Positions 53,089 through 59,346 of a stretch of DNA of 64,000 nt are shown here, piece after piece. Position 1 is the first letter of the stretch; every line of letters begins with the position of its first letter. A program made the translations under genes and the position numbers. The stretch comes from a virus. The DNA is taken from the IMG/VR virus record IMGVR_UViG_3300024507_000369, positions 1-64,000 of that record. One strand, 5' to 3'. The notes beneath the pieces were generated by a model. That model did not search any database and had not been told where the DNA came from. It saw nothing but the letters and a program-made list of their open reading frames with translations.

Positions 53089-53280
53089 TCAGCGAACTTG
53101 TGTCACAAAGTTAGTGCCACTGCTACGGTTAGTTCTACAACGATTCCCCTTGGTTTGTGTCATCACTAGGTGAGACTTACGGGGTTTCACTGTTGCTAAC
53201 CGTGTCACCTTAACCTTACCTTGAACCTCAGCAATCACGAGATCCAGTGTAGACAACGAAGCAAACTCAGAGACGGTCAT
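53089..53280 (-). CDS. Small basic protein (MTVSEFASLSTLD)
   Basis: 63 residues from the ATG at 53280. The first half (MTVSEFASLSTLDLVIAEVQ) echoes the companion gene downstream; the second half is basic with NRCRTNRSSGTNFVTQVR. Start context again GTGATTATG. Function unknown. Confidence 0.6.
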   Translation of the reverse strand: MTVSEFASLSTLDLVIAEVQGKVKVTRLATVKPRKSHLVMTQTKGNRCRTNRSSGTNFVTQVR

Positions 53281-53315
53281 AATCACGAAGAAGTGTGTTG
53301 GTGAGTGATAACAAT

Positions 53316-53633
53316 TCAGTTAAGAATCATACCCTCAGTGAACGGAACTGTTTGGACAGTATCATTCACAAACCACTCGAAGTCTTTCTGATAAACACGA
53401 GCACCATTTCCATGCTCTTGGAGAATAGCATTGAGACGCGACTTGGTGGTGTTTGTATAATACCCACAAGTGTAAAGTTCAATGAATGTATCACCAATAG
53501 TGGCAATGTGATTCCCGTGCAGATACACATAAGACGCATCTCTTTCGGGAGAATAAGTAACAGAAGTGTTGCTATTCTTCCAGTCGATGCACTTATTGAT
53601 AGCGGTATTCATCTGCTTTTCGATGATACGCAT
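53316..53633 (-). CDS. Early small protein with leader A
   Basis: 105 residues from the ATG at 53633 (MRIIEKQMNTAINKCIDWKN), with VYLHGNHIATIGDTFIELYT in the middle. The pattern WKNSNTSV...YLHGNxIA is one I associate with small cyanobacterial and cyanophage proteins; function unknown. The longer in-frame start at 53693 lies inside the repeated leader and is less likely. Confidence 0.7.
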   Translation of the reverse strand: MRIIEKQMNTAINKCIDWKNSNTSVTYSPERDASYVYLHGNHIATIGDTFIELYTCGYYTNTTKSRLNAILQEHGNGARVYQKDFEWFVNDTVQTVPFTEGMILN

Positions 53634-53681
53634 TGCAGGAAAGTGTCGGTGGGTTTGTGTGGTTGATCTCTCTTCCACCCT

Positions 53682-53712
53682 TATAGAATACACGATTTTG
53701 GATCCTGTGCTC
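53682..53712 (-). promoter_or_regulatory. Repeated leader A (promoter-like)
   Basis: Copy A of the five-copy element. TATTCT at 53685-53690 and GAGCAC 16 bp upstream at 53707-53712. It lacks the full palindrome of the other copies (TTCTATAAGG). Confidence 0.6.
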
Positions 53713-53714
53713 TT

Positions 53715-53771
53715 TTATTGTGCCACTTTAACTTGTGTCACATGGTATAAACAATCGGAGCAACTCACCAT
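53715..53771 (-). CDS. Possible 18-residue micro-ORF (M V ... KVAQ)
   Basis: ATG overlaps the TGGTGA end of the previous gene. Encodes MVSCSDCLYHVTQVKVAQ. Its end coincides with the DNA motif GTGGCACAATAA that recurs in leaders, so the reading frame may be incidental. Confidence 0.2.
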   Translation of the reverse strand: MVSCSDCLYHVTQVKVAQ

Positions 53772-53938
53772 CTGTCAGGTACACTTAGGTCTTCAACATA
53801 AGCATCACACTTCTCTGCAGGTTCCAACTTGAATAACTTCTCCCAATCAATCTGATGTGGGTCGAAGTCACCGAACACTGATAGATCCAGAGTGATCCTA
53901 TAACGCTGCTTCTGTGCTTGACTGTATGCTACTGACAT
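53765..53938 (-). CDS. Small protein behind the early minus-strand promoter
   Basis: 57 residues from the ATG at 53938: MSVAYSQAQKQRYRITLDLS, then FGDFDPHQIDWEKLFKLEPA and AYVEDLSVPDRW. Shine-Dalgarno GGAG 8 bp upstream. First gene after the consensus minus-strand promoter at 53967-53995, so likely immediate early. Function unknown. Confidence 0.75.
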   Translation of the reverse strand: MSVAYSQAQKQRYRITLDLSVFGDFDPHQIDWEKLFKLEPAEKCDAYVEDLSVPDRW

Positions 53939-53966
53939 AAGTGCGCTCCGTTGGTGTATGTGAAAC

Positions 53967-53995
53967 ACTATAAGATGCCTGTGAGAACTTGTCAA
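53967..53995 (-). promoter_or_regulatory. Consensus sigma70 promoter, minus strand
   Basis: TTGACA (53990-53995), 17-bp spacer, TATAGT (53967-53972). Fires towards the 57-residue gene 29 bp away. The -35 is perfect; the -10 has one mismatch. Confidence 0.85.
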
Positions 53996-54069
53996 GTCCT
54001 GTGGGGTATTTATGAGCGAGTGGTGGATTTATGTGGGGGATGTGTGGGGATTTTGTGACGCTGGGGGTA

Positions 54070-54098
54070 TTGACATTTGTGCGGAGTGCTGATATAAT
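54070..54098 (+). promoter_or_regulatory. Perfect consensus sigma70 promoter, plus strand
   Basis: TTGACA (54070-54075), a 17-bp spacer and TATAAT (54093-54098) match the Escherichia coli consensus exactly. It points into the tandem repeats, where no convincing gene exists. The start site would be near 54105. Confidence 0.9.
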
Positions 54099-54111
54099 GC
54101 ACGGTAAGATC

Positions 54112-54210
54112 ACAAGGTCTGAGCACATTTATAAGCACATAAGTACAAGACCTCAGCACATTTATAAGCACATAAGTACAAGACCTCAGCACATTTATAA
54201 GCACATAAAT
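54112..54210 (+). repeat. Three 33-bp tandem repeats
   Basis: Units start at 54112, 54145 and 54178. Copies 2 and 3 differ at one base; copy 1 has GGTCTGAG for GACCTCAG. Each contains two AGCACA words around TTTATA. The first copy's GGTCT and the GGTCTT just after copy 3 can pair with AGACC/AAGACC of the internal copies. The unit is a multiple of three, so both strands stay open, which explains ORF-like frames without implying coding. Confidence 0.95.
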
Positions 54211-54352
54211 GGGTCTTAATTGATACTAATTCTTATCATTATCACCTTTTAATAACAATAATTATCAGAGAATAAAAACACGCATATACATTTAAAAATA
54301 CATTTTTAATTGATTTTATATCATTTTATCGTTATATTGTATTAAAAAGCAT
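54211..54352. other. AT-rich non-coding tract after the repeats
   Basis: About 140 bp, mostly A and T, with no gene on either strand. Together with 53939-54111 it completes a 447-bp gene-free region. It resembles a DNA-unwinding element next to a promoter; a transcript from the plus promoter would cross it, but no U-tract terminator is seen on that strand. Confidence 0.6.
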
Positions 54353-54380
54353 AAAAAAGAGAGGGATTTGTTCCCTCTCT
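54353..54380 (-). terminator. Intrinsic terminator closing the early minus-strand operon
   Basis: Stem AGAGAGGGA/TCCCTCTCT (54358-54366, 54372-54380) with a 5-nt loop, followed on the minus strand by TTTTTT. Lies 5 bp beyond the stop of the 58-residue gene. Confidence 0.9.
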
Positions 54381-54385
54381 GAGCA

Positions 54386-54562
54386 TTATTCAATCACTGG
54401 TACTTTCACCTCTTGTTTGTACTTATCAGCATAGAATCCTGCTAACTCTACTGATGACATTGGCACTGGAGTTTGATTGTATTTGTATAAACGATGTCTG
54501 TCATAAGTGAACCATTCATACTCTTTTGTTTGTAGATTAGATGCAACGCAGTGTGAGATCAT
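54386..54562 (-). CDS. Small conserved protein, last gene of operon
   Basis: Found by hand: 58 residues, MISHCVASNLQTKEYEWFTY then NQTPVPMSSVELAGFYADKY. Sits 5 bp before the terminator stem. Function unknown. Confidence 0.75.
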   Translation of the reverse strand: MISHCVASNLQTKEYEWFTYDRHRLYKYNQTPVPMSSVELAGFYADKYKQEVKVPVIE

Positions 54563-54566
54563 TACA

Positions 54567-54893
54567 TCAAACTCCTAGAAGTTCTCGTTGTTCTGGTGTA
54601 AGACTTTCAATCAATTCTTTACGCTTTTGTGATTTGATTTCTTTCTGTTTCTGCTCTTCAAGTTTTTCATCTAAAATGTTATTCATTGTGTAAAACTCAT
54701 AATCACCTTTATCCCAAGTAGATTCACCTTCGTTGGTGATGAAAACAGTTTTATTGCTCCATTCGTTACTATCGTACCAATCATCGCGCAGAGTGATTGT
54801 ATAACCTTCATCTGTTTGAGTATAGGTTACATCAACAATAGAAAGTTTTTCTGCTTTACAGAGAAAGTCCAGCAGTTCAGTTGTAGTAATCAT
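54567..54893 (-). CDS. Small protein MITTTELLDFLCKAEKL
   Basis: 108 residues. A beta-rich N-terminal two-thirds (DVTYTQTDEGYTITLRDDWY) and a Lys/Glu coiled-coil ending in LTPEQRELLGV, a short helix common in phage proteins. Part of a run of small early genes; function unknown. Confidence 0.8.
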   Translation of the reverse strand: MITTTELLDFLCKAEKLSIVDVTYTQTDEGYTITLRDDWYDSNEWSNKTVFITNEGESTWDKGDYEFYTMNNILDEKLEEQKQKEIKSQKRKELIESLTPEQRELLGV

Positions 54894-54898
54894 TTCAG

Positions 54899-55111
54899 TT
54901 ACCTAAGATCAAAATTGTTAAACTGTTCACTCACATAATCCCACGAAAACATTGGTCCTTTGACAATAAGATAACTGATGCCCATACATGCTACATAAGC
55001 ACCACCAAATACAAATGCAAGTAACATAAAAGGAAGTGCAAATAGATTCTTCAGCATCACATACCAAGGCAACAGATTGTTGTTTGGTGTTTGAGGAAAC
55101 TTCCAGTTCAT
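54899..55111 (-). CDS. Small membrane protein
   Basis: 70 residues with a hydrophobic core from about 20 to 50 (ALPFMLLAFVFGGAYVACMG, then ISYLIV): one or two membrane helices. N-terminus Pro/Asn-rich. Stop overlaps nothing; starts inside the stop of the gene upstream (ATGA). Confidence 0.75.
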   Translation of the reverse strand: MNWKFPQTPNNNLLPWYVMLKNLFALPFMLLAFVFGGAYVACMGISYLIVKGPMFSWDYVSEQFNNFDLR

Positions 55112-55281
55112 TGGTTTTCAGGATAAAGAATGTCTAGCATTTGTTGATAATACTCATCTGCTTCAACCTCACATTGATGAGATTCAGTTGCATCTTCAAT
55201 CTCATATTGTTTTAGGTTGAGAGTGTGAATCACTGTAGAGAGAAGTTCAGTCAGAGCATCAACTTTGTCTGCATCAGTCAT
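55108..55281 (-). CDS. Small acidic helical protein
   Basis: 57 residues from the ATG at 55281 (MTDADKVDALTELLSTVIHT), entirely helical and ending YYQQMLDILYPENQ. The frame extends to 55308, but the internal start overlaps the upstream stop (ATGA). Unknown. Confidence 0.7.
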   Translation of the reverse strand: MTDADKVDALTELLSTVIHTLNLKQYEIEDATESHQCEVEADEYYQQMLDILYPENQ

Positions 55282-55409
55282 TGCATTAAGTGCGCAGGTG
55301 ATCCACAAGAAAGATAAAACTCAATCATCCTTTGTGCTTCATCAAGTGTAGAGAATGATTGTATTCTCCACTCTTGTTGATATGGTGTGAAGTAGCGAAT
55401 CGTGAACAT
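55278..55409 (-). CDS. Small protein MFTIRYFTPYQQEW
   Basis: 43 residues from the ATG at 55409, FSTLDEAQRMIEFYLSCGSP. The N-terminal strand plus a helix look like a short fold common in phage accessory operons. A longer TTG start at 55460 is less likely. ATGA overlap with the next gene. Confidence 0.7.
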   Translation of the reverse strand: MFTIRYFTPYQQEWRIQSFSTLDEAQRMIEFYLSCGSPAHLMQ

Positions 55410-55410
55410 C

Positions 55411-55464
55411 TCAGTGATGAAAGTAGAAACGAAGTACAACTGAAATGAATACAGTTTCAATCAT
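55411..55464 (-). CDS. Possible 17-residue micro-ORF
   Basis: ATG directly follows the stop of the 108-residue gene (TAAATG) and its stop (TGA) lies 1 bp before the next ATG. MIETVFISVVLRFYFHH. It fills an otherwise empty 55-bp gap with perfect coupling, but is too short to judge. Confidence 0.25.
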   Translation of the reverse strand: MIETVFISVVLRFYFHH

Positions 55465-55791
55465 TTACATCAACGAAAATGCTTCAGTTTGAGATACACT
55501 ACCTTCTGGCAGTTTTGTAGTTTCAGCACAGAAAACTGCATCAGCAAAAGTATTAAACTTTCCGAAGTTTACTTGATTACCAACCCAGCAACCTTTGTAT
55601 TCATAAACCATTGCTTGCACAATAAACTCATCACCTTTTGTTTGCTGATTCACAGAATGACGAATCTCAATGTTGTTTCCTTCCTGAGAATAAGTGTCGA
55701 AACTATTACTCTTAAAGCGACGATTCCAGGTAGGAAAACTTACAGAAACATCAATGTTCTCAGCAAAGAGATTTGCGAAGTGAGCAGTCAT
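55465..55791 (-). CDS. Small beta-rich protein behind leader B
   Basis: 108 residues. ENIDVSVSFPTWNRRFKSNS, EIRHSVNQQTKGDEFIVQAM, VYEYKGCWVGNQVNFGKFNT. First gene of an operon whose ATG is preceded by repeated leader B. Function unknown. Confidence 0.75.
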   Translation of the reverse strand: MTAHFANLFAENIDVSVSFPTWNRRFKSNSFDTYSQEGNNIEIRHSVNQQTKGDEFIVQAMVYEYKGCWVGNQVNFGKFNTFADAVFCAETTKLPEGSVSQTEAFSLM

Positions 55792-55835
55792 TGAGTGAAA
55801 TCCCTTGAACTTCTATAGAATACACGATTTTGGAC
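55792..55835 (-). promoter_or_regulatory. Repeated leader B with palindrome
   Basis: TATTCT at 55817-55822 overlapping palindrome TTCTATAGAA (55811-55820), then GTTCAAGGG and TTTCAC just before the ATG. Confidence 0.65.
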
Positions 55836-55846
55836 ACTGGAGAGAT

Positions 55847-56023
55847 TTATTGTGCCACCTCTACAAGTGTCCTATCAATATATTTTTGATTGAGAATACT
55901 CAGGTAATCAAAAGGCCAAAGAACAGGATTTTCCAGAAAAAACTCATCATCAGCATCAGTCAGTTGTGGATACTTTTCCCGACACATTTGCAGGATTTCT
56001 TCATCAGTGGGAAACTTGTTCAT
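55847..56023 (-). CDS. Small acidic protein
   Basis: Found by hand: 58 residues, MNKFPTDEEILQMCREKYPQ then LTDADDEFFLENPVLWPFDY. Its last codons (VAQ, stop) coincide with the GTGGCACAATAA word seen in other leaders. TGATTATG junction with the gene upstream. Unknown. Confidence 0.75.
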   Translation of the reverse strand: MNKFPTDEEILQMCREKYPQLTDADDEFFLENPVLWPFDYLSILNQKYIDRTLVEVAQ

Positions 56024-56025
56024 AA

Positions 56026-56181
56026 TCAGCAGTTGCGAAGTTTCAATTCCTCAATGAGAAGATTCATATACTCTTCTGCTTCTGGTGTCTTTAACAGTGC
56101 TGTATCTGCAATCTCAAAGGATAAATCAGAATCAGCAAGTTCTTGCAGTTCTTCTACAGAATAGAAACCATAATCAGTCAT
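56026..56181 (-). CDS. Small helical protein
   Basis: 51 residues from the ATG at 56181: MTDYGFYSVEELQELADSDL and EYMNLLIEELKLRNC. The frame opens earlier (56217) but the first 12 residues overlap the gene upstream. Unknown. Confidence 0.7.
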   Translation of the reverse strand: MTDYGFYSVEELQELADSDLSFEIADTALLKTPEAEEYMNLLIEELKLRNC

Positions 56182-56185
56182 TGAA

Positions 56186-56449
56186 TTAACCTCCACCGTA
56201 TTCATAAGCAACAACACCAGCAGGATGATTCACACCTTCGATGACTTTAATTGGTGCAGAATTAAACTCTTTTTGCATATCTTCATTCTTTACTTTTGCA
56301 TAATCACTTTCACCAGATTCACCAAACTGCTCCATAAAGATCTGCTCACAATGAGGCAATGATTCAGCAGCGATTACACACATTCCAGGAGTGTAATCAT
56401 ACAGCACTTCGTTGAGAATGTAGAGGTTCATTGTTTTAGTTGCGGTCAT
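56186..56449 (-). CDS. Small protein MNLYILNEVLYDYTPG
   Basis: 87 residues if it starts at 56449, or 81 from the Met at 56431 (MNLYILNEVLYDYTPGMCVI). That strand followed by AAESLPHCEQIFMEQFGESG resembles small phage proteins with an alternating beta-alpha fold. The 56431 start lies 5 bp after the upstream stop. Unknown. Confidence 0.7.
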   Translation of the reverse strand: MTATKTMNLYILNEVLYDYTPGMCVIAAESLPHCEQIFMEQFGESGESDYAKVKNEDMQKEFNSAPIKVIEGVNHPAGVVAYEYGGG

Positions 56450-56633
56450 AAACAAGATTCTCAAGTTCAGTAAGAAGTTCGGGCGTGAAGTTTTCTACAA
56501 TGAGAACTGGTTCTTCATCCTCATTGCAATCATAATACAATTCACATTCATACTGATAAGCAAGGTCATCATCCAACAACATCAGATTCTCAAGTTGTTG
56601 TTCAATACTGCGAATCAGTTGTTCTTGTGTCAT
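56436..56633 (-). CDS. Small acidic protein
   Basis: 65 residues. MTQEQLIRSIEQQLENLMLL then YECELYYDCNEDEEPVLIVE. Acidic. Overlaps the membrane-protein gene by 4 bp (ATGA). Unknown. Confidence 0.75.
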   Translation of the reverse strand: MTQEQLIRSIEQQLENLMLLDDDLAYQYECELYYDCNEDEEPVLIVENFTPELLTELENLVYDRN

Positions 56634-56815
56634 TTTGCGGGATAAAGACAGGAACTAAGATGACCGGGGCGAACAAGAACTTGCCCACCTTTTGCTGCAC
56701 ATTGTGCTTCAATCTTTGGATTGGTAAAAGCAAGAAGAATTGCAGCAAATGCAAGAAATACTACACCAATCCCAAGATAAACAAACACCTCAAACCAAGT
56801 TTCGTTGTTGTTCAA
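56630..56815 (-). CDS. Single-pass membrane protein
   Basis: 61 residues. A hydrophobic helix from about 10 to 30 (VFVYLGIGVVFLAFAAILLA) followed by a Cys-containing tail (AQCAAKGGQVLVRPGHLSSC). Topology unclear; ATGA overlaps on both sides. Unknown. Confidence 0.75.
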   Translation of the reverse strand: MNNNETWFEVFVYLGIGVVFLAFAAILLAFTNPKIEAQCAAKGGQVLVRPGHLSSCLYPAK

Positions 56816-57000
56816 AACTCAACCTCCCAATCAGAATCGTTGTTGAGATTAACCCAGAAAAAGTTCTTTCCATTCAGTGAACGCAAAAATACACGATCAC
56901 CTTTGTTTTGTTCAACAATACACTCTGATTCTGATTGCATCAAGTTACAAAATCTGTTCTTTGCTTTCTTAGATTTTGGAGAGACAAATGCAGTGTTCAT
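56812..57000 (-). CDS. Small protein
   Basis: 62 residues. Basic N-terminus (SPKSKKAKNRFCNLMQ), then a beta segment (DRVFLRSLNGKNFFWVNLNN). Starts 3 bp after the gene at 57004. Unknown. Confidence 0.75.
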   Translation of the reverse strand: MNTAFVSPKSKKAKNRFCNLMQSESECIVEQNKGDRVFLRSLNGKNFFWVNLNNDSDWEVEF

Positions 57001-57003
57001 TGT

Positions 57004-57243
57004 TCAAAAGTGCGATTCGGACCAATCAAGTTTGTCACTGTACTTTGCAATACCATCGTAACAACGACCTGCCATCAGATCGTCACCGTCAGCGACATAA
57101 CCTTTGAGAAACTCAAAGCAATACTTGATACGCAGTTCAGGTGCAACTGCATCAAGTTGTTGTTGCTTACGCTGCTGATAGTTTGCATTGTAAGCAAACA
57201 TTTCACGATCTTCGATGCTGATGGGATGAAACTTGCGATCCAT
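57004..57243 (-). CDS. Small helical protein behind leader C
   Basis: 79 residues, MDRKFHPISIEDREMFAYNA then LRIKYCFEFLKGYVADGDDL. First gene of the operon after leader C. Unknown. Confidence 0.75.
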   Translation of the reverse strand: MDRKFHPISIEDREMFAYNANYQQRKQQQLDAVAPELRIKYCFEFLKGYVADGDDLMAGRCYDGIAKYSDKLDWSESHF

Positions 57244-57296
57244 TGGGTGAAATCCCTTGAACTTCTATAGAATACACCAATCTGGGCGCTGTGCTC
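57244..57296 (-). promoter_or_regulatory. Repeated leader C with palindrome
   Basis: TATTCT (57269-57274), palindrome TTCTATAGAA (57263-57272), GAGCAC 16 bp upstream (57291-57296). CCCA before the ATG completes a GGG-ATTTCA-CCC mini-hairpin. Confidence 0.65.
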
Positions 57297-57314
57297 ATAC
57301 CTTGTGACAGTTCC

Positions 57315-57572
57315 TCAACCGTCCGCATTTACTACATTTTCAATCATTTCATTCACATAATCTTCATCATAAAACTGTGAAATCTCTTCTACCAATTCAT
57401 CTGGAGTAGAACAACTTTCACGCAGATTCATTTCAATTTGTTCTGATACAAATTGCACCAAACTGTCTAGATCCATTCCATCAACCAACTGCTCAACATA
57501 GTTGGCAAGCAGTTTATCGTACTGATCTTGAGTAAGTTCCATTTTGTTTGTGAAGTTAGGAAGGGAAATCAT
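57315..57572 (-). CDS. Small acidic protein MELTQDQYDKLLANY
   Basis: 85 residues from 57572; the ATG at 57542 (75 residues) gives a more typical start, MELTQDQYDKLLANYVEQLV. Acidic helical. Similar short proteins occur widely in cyanobacteria and their phages. The 57572 start overlaps the upstream stop. Unknown. Confidence 0.75.
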   Translation of the reverse strand: MISLPNFTNKMELTQDQYDKLLANYVEQLVDGMDLDSLVQFVSEQIEMNLRESCSTPDELVEEISQFYDEDYVNEMIENVVNADG

Positions 57573-57784
57573 TTTTTGAGAAAGTTTTTGATGAAACTAA
57601 GAATTAGAATCACACCAAACACCTGCCAATAGGTGACAGTCAAACCAATCAGAAAATGGATAATTGCATATAGCACACCTGCGAAGATTGCAGTGGCAAT
57701 GAGACTACCAATCAGTTCTCCAATCAATCCACTAATCTCAACTAAAATCTCTTTGATTTGTTGCTTTTCAGAAGAAATAGTCAT
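57569..57784 (-). CDS. Membrane protein with two helices
   Basis: 71 residues. Two hydrophobic segments (about 17-37 IGELIGSLIATAIFAGVLYA and 44-66 FLIGLTVTYWQVFGVILILS) with a Lys-rich C-terminus (KNFLKK). TGATTATG junction with the gene upstream. Two-helix topology suggests holin-like proteins, but nothing else supports that. Confidence 0.75.
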   Translation of the reverse strand: MTISSEKQQIKEILVEISGLIGELIGSLIATAIFAGVLYAIIHFLIGLTVTYWQVFGVILILSFIKNFLKK

Positions 57785-57786
57785 AA

Positions 57787-58011
57787 TCAGTTCTTGAAGT
57801 AAAAACCTGCAGTTTTGTTCATTGCAATCAATTTATCTTGAATCTCTTGCAACTCTGGTTCATAACAACCTTCATATAAATCATCACTATCAACTTCTGC
57901 AGTTTCCTCCAGATAGAGTGTTCCACCTTCAAGAAGTGGAGTGTAATACATTGCACCTTCTGCATCAATAGAATATGCACAACCGTGACCTTCGGGAATG
58001 TATAGAATCAT
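57787..58011 (-). CDS. GHGCxY-type small protein, paralogue 1
   Basis: 74 residues. MILYIPEGHGCAYSIDAEGA, then MYYTPLLEGGTLYLEETAEV. Clear paralogue of the gene at 63679-63882: GHGC[AV]Y near residue 9, YY[TS]P[LI], an L[DE]LE[EA] strand and a final helix. Function unknown. Confidence 0.75.
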   Translation of the reverse strand: MILYIPEGHGCAYSIDAEGAMYYTPLLEGGTLYLEETAEVDSDDLYEGCYEPELQEIQDKLIAMNKTAGFYFKN

Positions 58012-58014
58012 TGT

Positions 58015-58221
58015 TCAGTGAGTGTTGAGAATGTGACGGTAATCAATAGACTTAATGCACCAACCAGTCCAAGATGTAATCTCTTCGACTAGATCTTCTT
58101 CATCATCTGCTTCTACAATCTGACCGATTGTTTCTTCAGTGATTGCGTTCATCTCTTCTGCAGAGATTTCATCTTCAGCACCAGTGAAATCAAACTCAAT
58201 GTCAGTAACTTGGAATTGCAT
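58015..58221 (-). CDS. Small very acidic protein
   Basis: 68 residues from the ATG at 58221 (MQFQVTDIEFDFTGAEDEIS), ending TSWTGWCIKSIDYRHILNTH. TAATG overlap with the signal-peptide-like gene upstream decides this start over the longer frame at 58230. Unknown. Confidence 0.75.
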   Translation of the reverse strand: MQFQVTDIEFDFTGAEDEISAEEMNAITEETIGQIVEADDEEDLVEEITSWTGWCIKSIDYRHILNTH

Positions 58222-58355
58222 TACTTGCAATAGTTAGGGTCAATTTGACAGAAACGATCTGCTTGTTGTTCTTGATACTCATTCACAGTAGCGTGAGCAG
58301 CAAGACCAACACGAAGACCAAGCGCGAGAGTAGCAATCAAAAAAGCAATTCGCAT
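58221..58355 (-). CDS. Tiny exported or membrane-anchored protein
   Basis: Found by hand: 44 residues, MRIAFLIATLALGLRVGLAA then HATVNEYQEQQADRFCQIDP. The hydrophobic N-terminus with an A-x-A-like end looks like a signal peptide or anchor, leaving a ~22-residue Cys-containing tail. Coupled by TGATG to its upstream neighbour. Unknown. Confidence 0.7.
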   Translation of the reverse strand: MRIAFLIATLALGLRVGLAAHATVNEYQEQQADRFCQIDPNYCK

Positions 58356-58501
58356 CAGACTTCATCCCTCATTTGACCAACTTTGTCATAAAGTTGCTCA
58401 ATATCCACATCCAGATGTTCACTCAATTCTATCCAATCGTGAAACTCAATCAATGCAAGAATTGCATCCAATTCTTCAAAAGTGAGAGTGGTTTTAGTCA
58501 T
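58355..58501 (-). CDS. Small acidic helical protein
   Basis: Found by hand: 48 residues, MTKTTLTFEELDAILALIEF then HDWIELSEHLDVDIEQLYDK. ATGA/TGATG overlaps on both sides. Unknown. Confidence 0.75.
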   Translation of the reverse strand: MTKTTLTFEELDAILALIEFHDWIELSEHLDVDIEQLYDKVGQMRDEV

Positions 58502-58749
58502 CAAACTGCACCTTGCATAAAGTTGTACTCTTGAACCAGACCAATGTTGTCACCAGTGATGACATAATCCATTGCGATTCTCTCATCAATCTCGCGGATT
58601 GCATCTTTCTTGGTGATGCACTTCTGAGAGATTGTATCAATACCCTTCCAAGAAAGAATCTTGAGAGTGTGAGTAGAACAATCCTCAATGGGATAGAATC
58701 CCACGAGCATTGTGCCGTCTTTTGATTGAAGTGTGGGAAACTCGGTCAT
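58501..58749 (-). CDS. Small protein behind leader D
   Basis: 82 residues. MTEFPTLQSKDGTMLVGFYP, then KKDAIREIDERIAMDYVITG. Beta-alpha pattern. First gene after leader D. Unknown. Confidence 0.75.
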   Translation of the reverse strand: MTEFPTLQSKDGTMLVGFYPIEDCSTHTLKILSWKGIDTISQKCITKKDAIREIDERIAMDYVITGDNIGLVQEYNFMQGAV

Positions 58750-58792
58750 GGGTGAAATCCCTTGAACTTCTTAAGAATACACGATTTTGGGT
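58750..58792 (-). promoter_or_regulatory. Repeated leader D with palindrome
   Basis: TATTCT (58774-58779) and palindrome TTCTTAAGAA (58768-58777). The centre differs from B/C (TA for AT) but stays palindromic. Confidence 0.65.
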
Positions 58793-58847
58793 CAGGAAAC
58801 CAGAGCGTGTGCCAGAAATCGAACTGGCACACCTCTCTTAGTTTATA

Positions 58848-59291
58848 TCAACGAGCGTACAAATATCCTCCCGACCAATCGCAATTCTCAAGCACATATT
58901 CACGATCAGTAATCAATCGCAAATCATAGCGAACACCTTTAGCAGGAGACTTCCAACTGGCAGACTTATAAACTTCTCCCGTTTGCTTATCAATGAAGCA
59001 ATGAACACTGCGGGAACCGCCACCATTAACCAAAATCACTTTGTGATACTTTTTACCAGTTTCTACCTGATAATCAATGTCGCACTCTCCAGACTTGAGT
59101 TCATCAATCTTGCGCTGATGATACTCTTGGGTATCAGCATCATTCGCGAACTTTTGATGACCGCGAATAGAATACTCAACATAATTCTGTTTGAGTGCTT
59201 CAATCAGCATTTGAGTGTACTTAACAACATTCTCAGCAATTTGTTGCTTTGCTTGTTGTTGAGCAGGAAAATCAACGAAAGCAGTTGTCAT
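58848..59291 (-). CDS. GHQKF-type protein, paralogue 1
   Basis: 147 residues. An N-terminal helix, then SIRGHQKFANDADTQEYHQR, KYHKVILVNGGGSRSVHCFI, DKQTGEVYKSASWKSPAKGV and CDWSGGYLYAR. About two-thirds or more identical to the gene at 62263-62694. I recognise it as a cyanophage/cyanobacterial small family, not its activity; it looks like a compact alpha/beta fold. Behind leader E. Confidence 0.8.
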   Translation of the reverse strand: MTTAFVDFPAQQQAKQQIAENVVKYTQMLIEALKQNYVEYSIRGHQKFANDADTQEYHQRKIDELKSGECDIDYQVETGKKYHKVILVNGGGSRSVHCFIDKQTGEVYKSASWKSPAKGVRYDLRLITDREYVLENCDWSGGYLYAR

Positions 59292-59346
59292 TGGGTGAAA
59301 TCCCTTGAACTTCTTAAGAATACATCATTTTGAGCACTGTGCTCAT
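59292..59346 (-). promoter_or_regulatory. Repeated leader E with palindrome
   Basis: TATTCT (59317-59322), palindrome TTCTTAAGAA (59311-59320), GAGCAC 16 bp upstream (59339-59344). Confidence 0.65.

Noticed and set aside
54112-54210. CRISPR array
   Set aside because: Repeats are direct and contiguous with no spacers.
54010-54219. Two ORFs on opposite strands across the tandem repeats
   Set aside because: Created by a repeat unit divisible by three; the plus-strand ATGs lie upstream of the expected transcript start and no ribosome site is seen.
57569-57784. Holin
   Set aside because: Two short hydrophobic segments fit many small phage membrane proteins; no lysin gene is adjacent.
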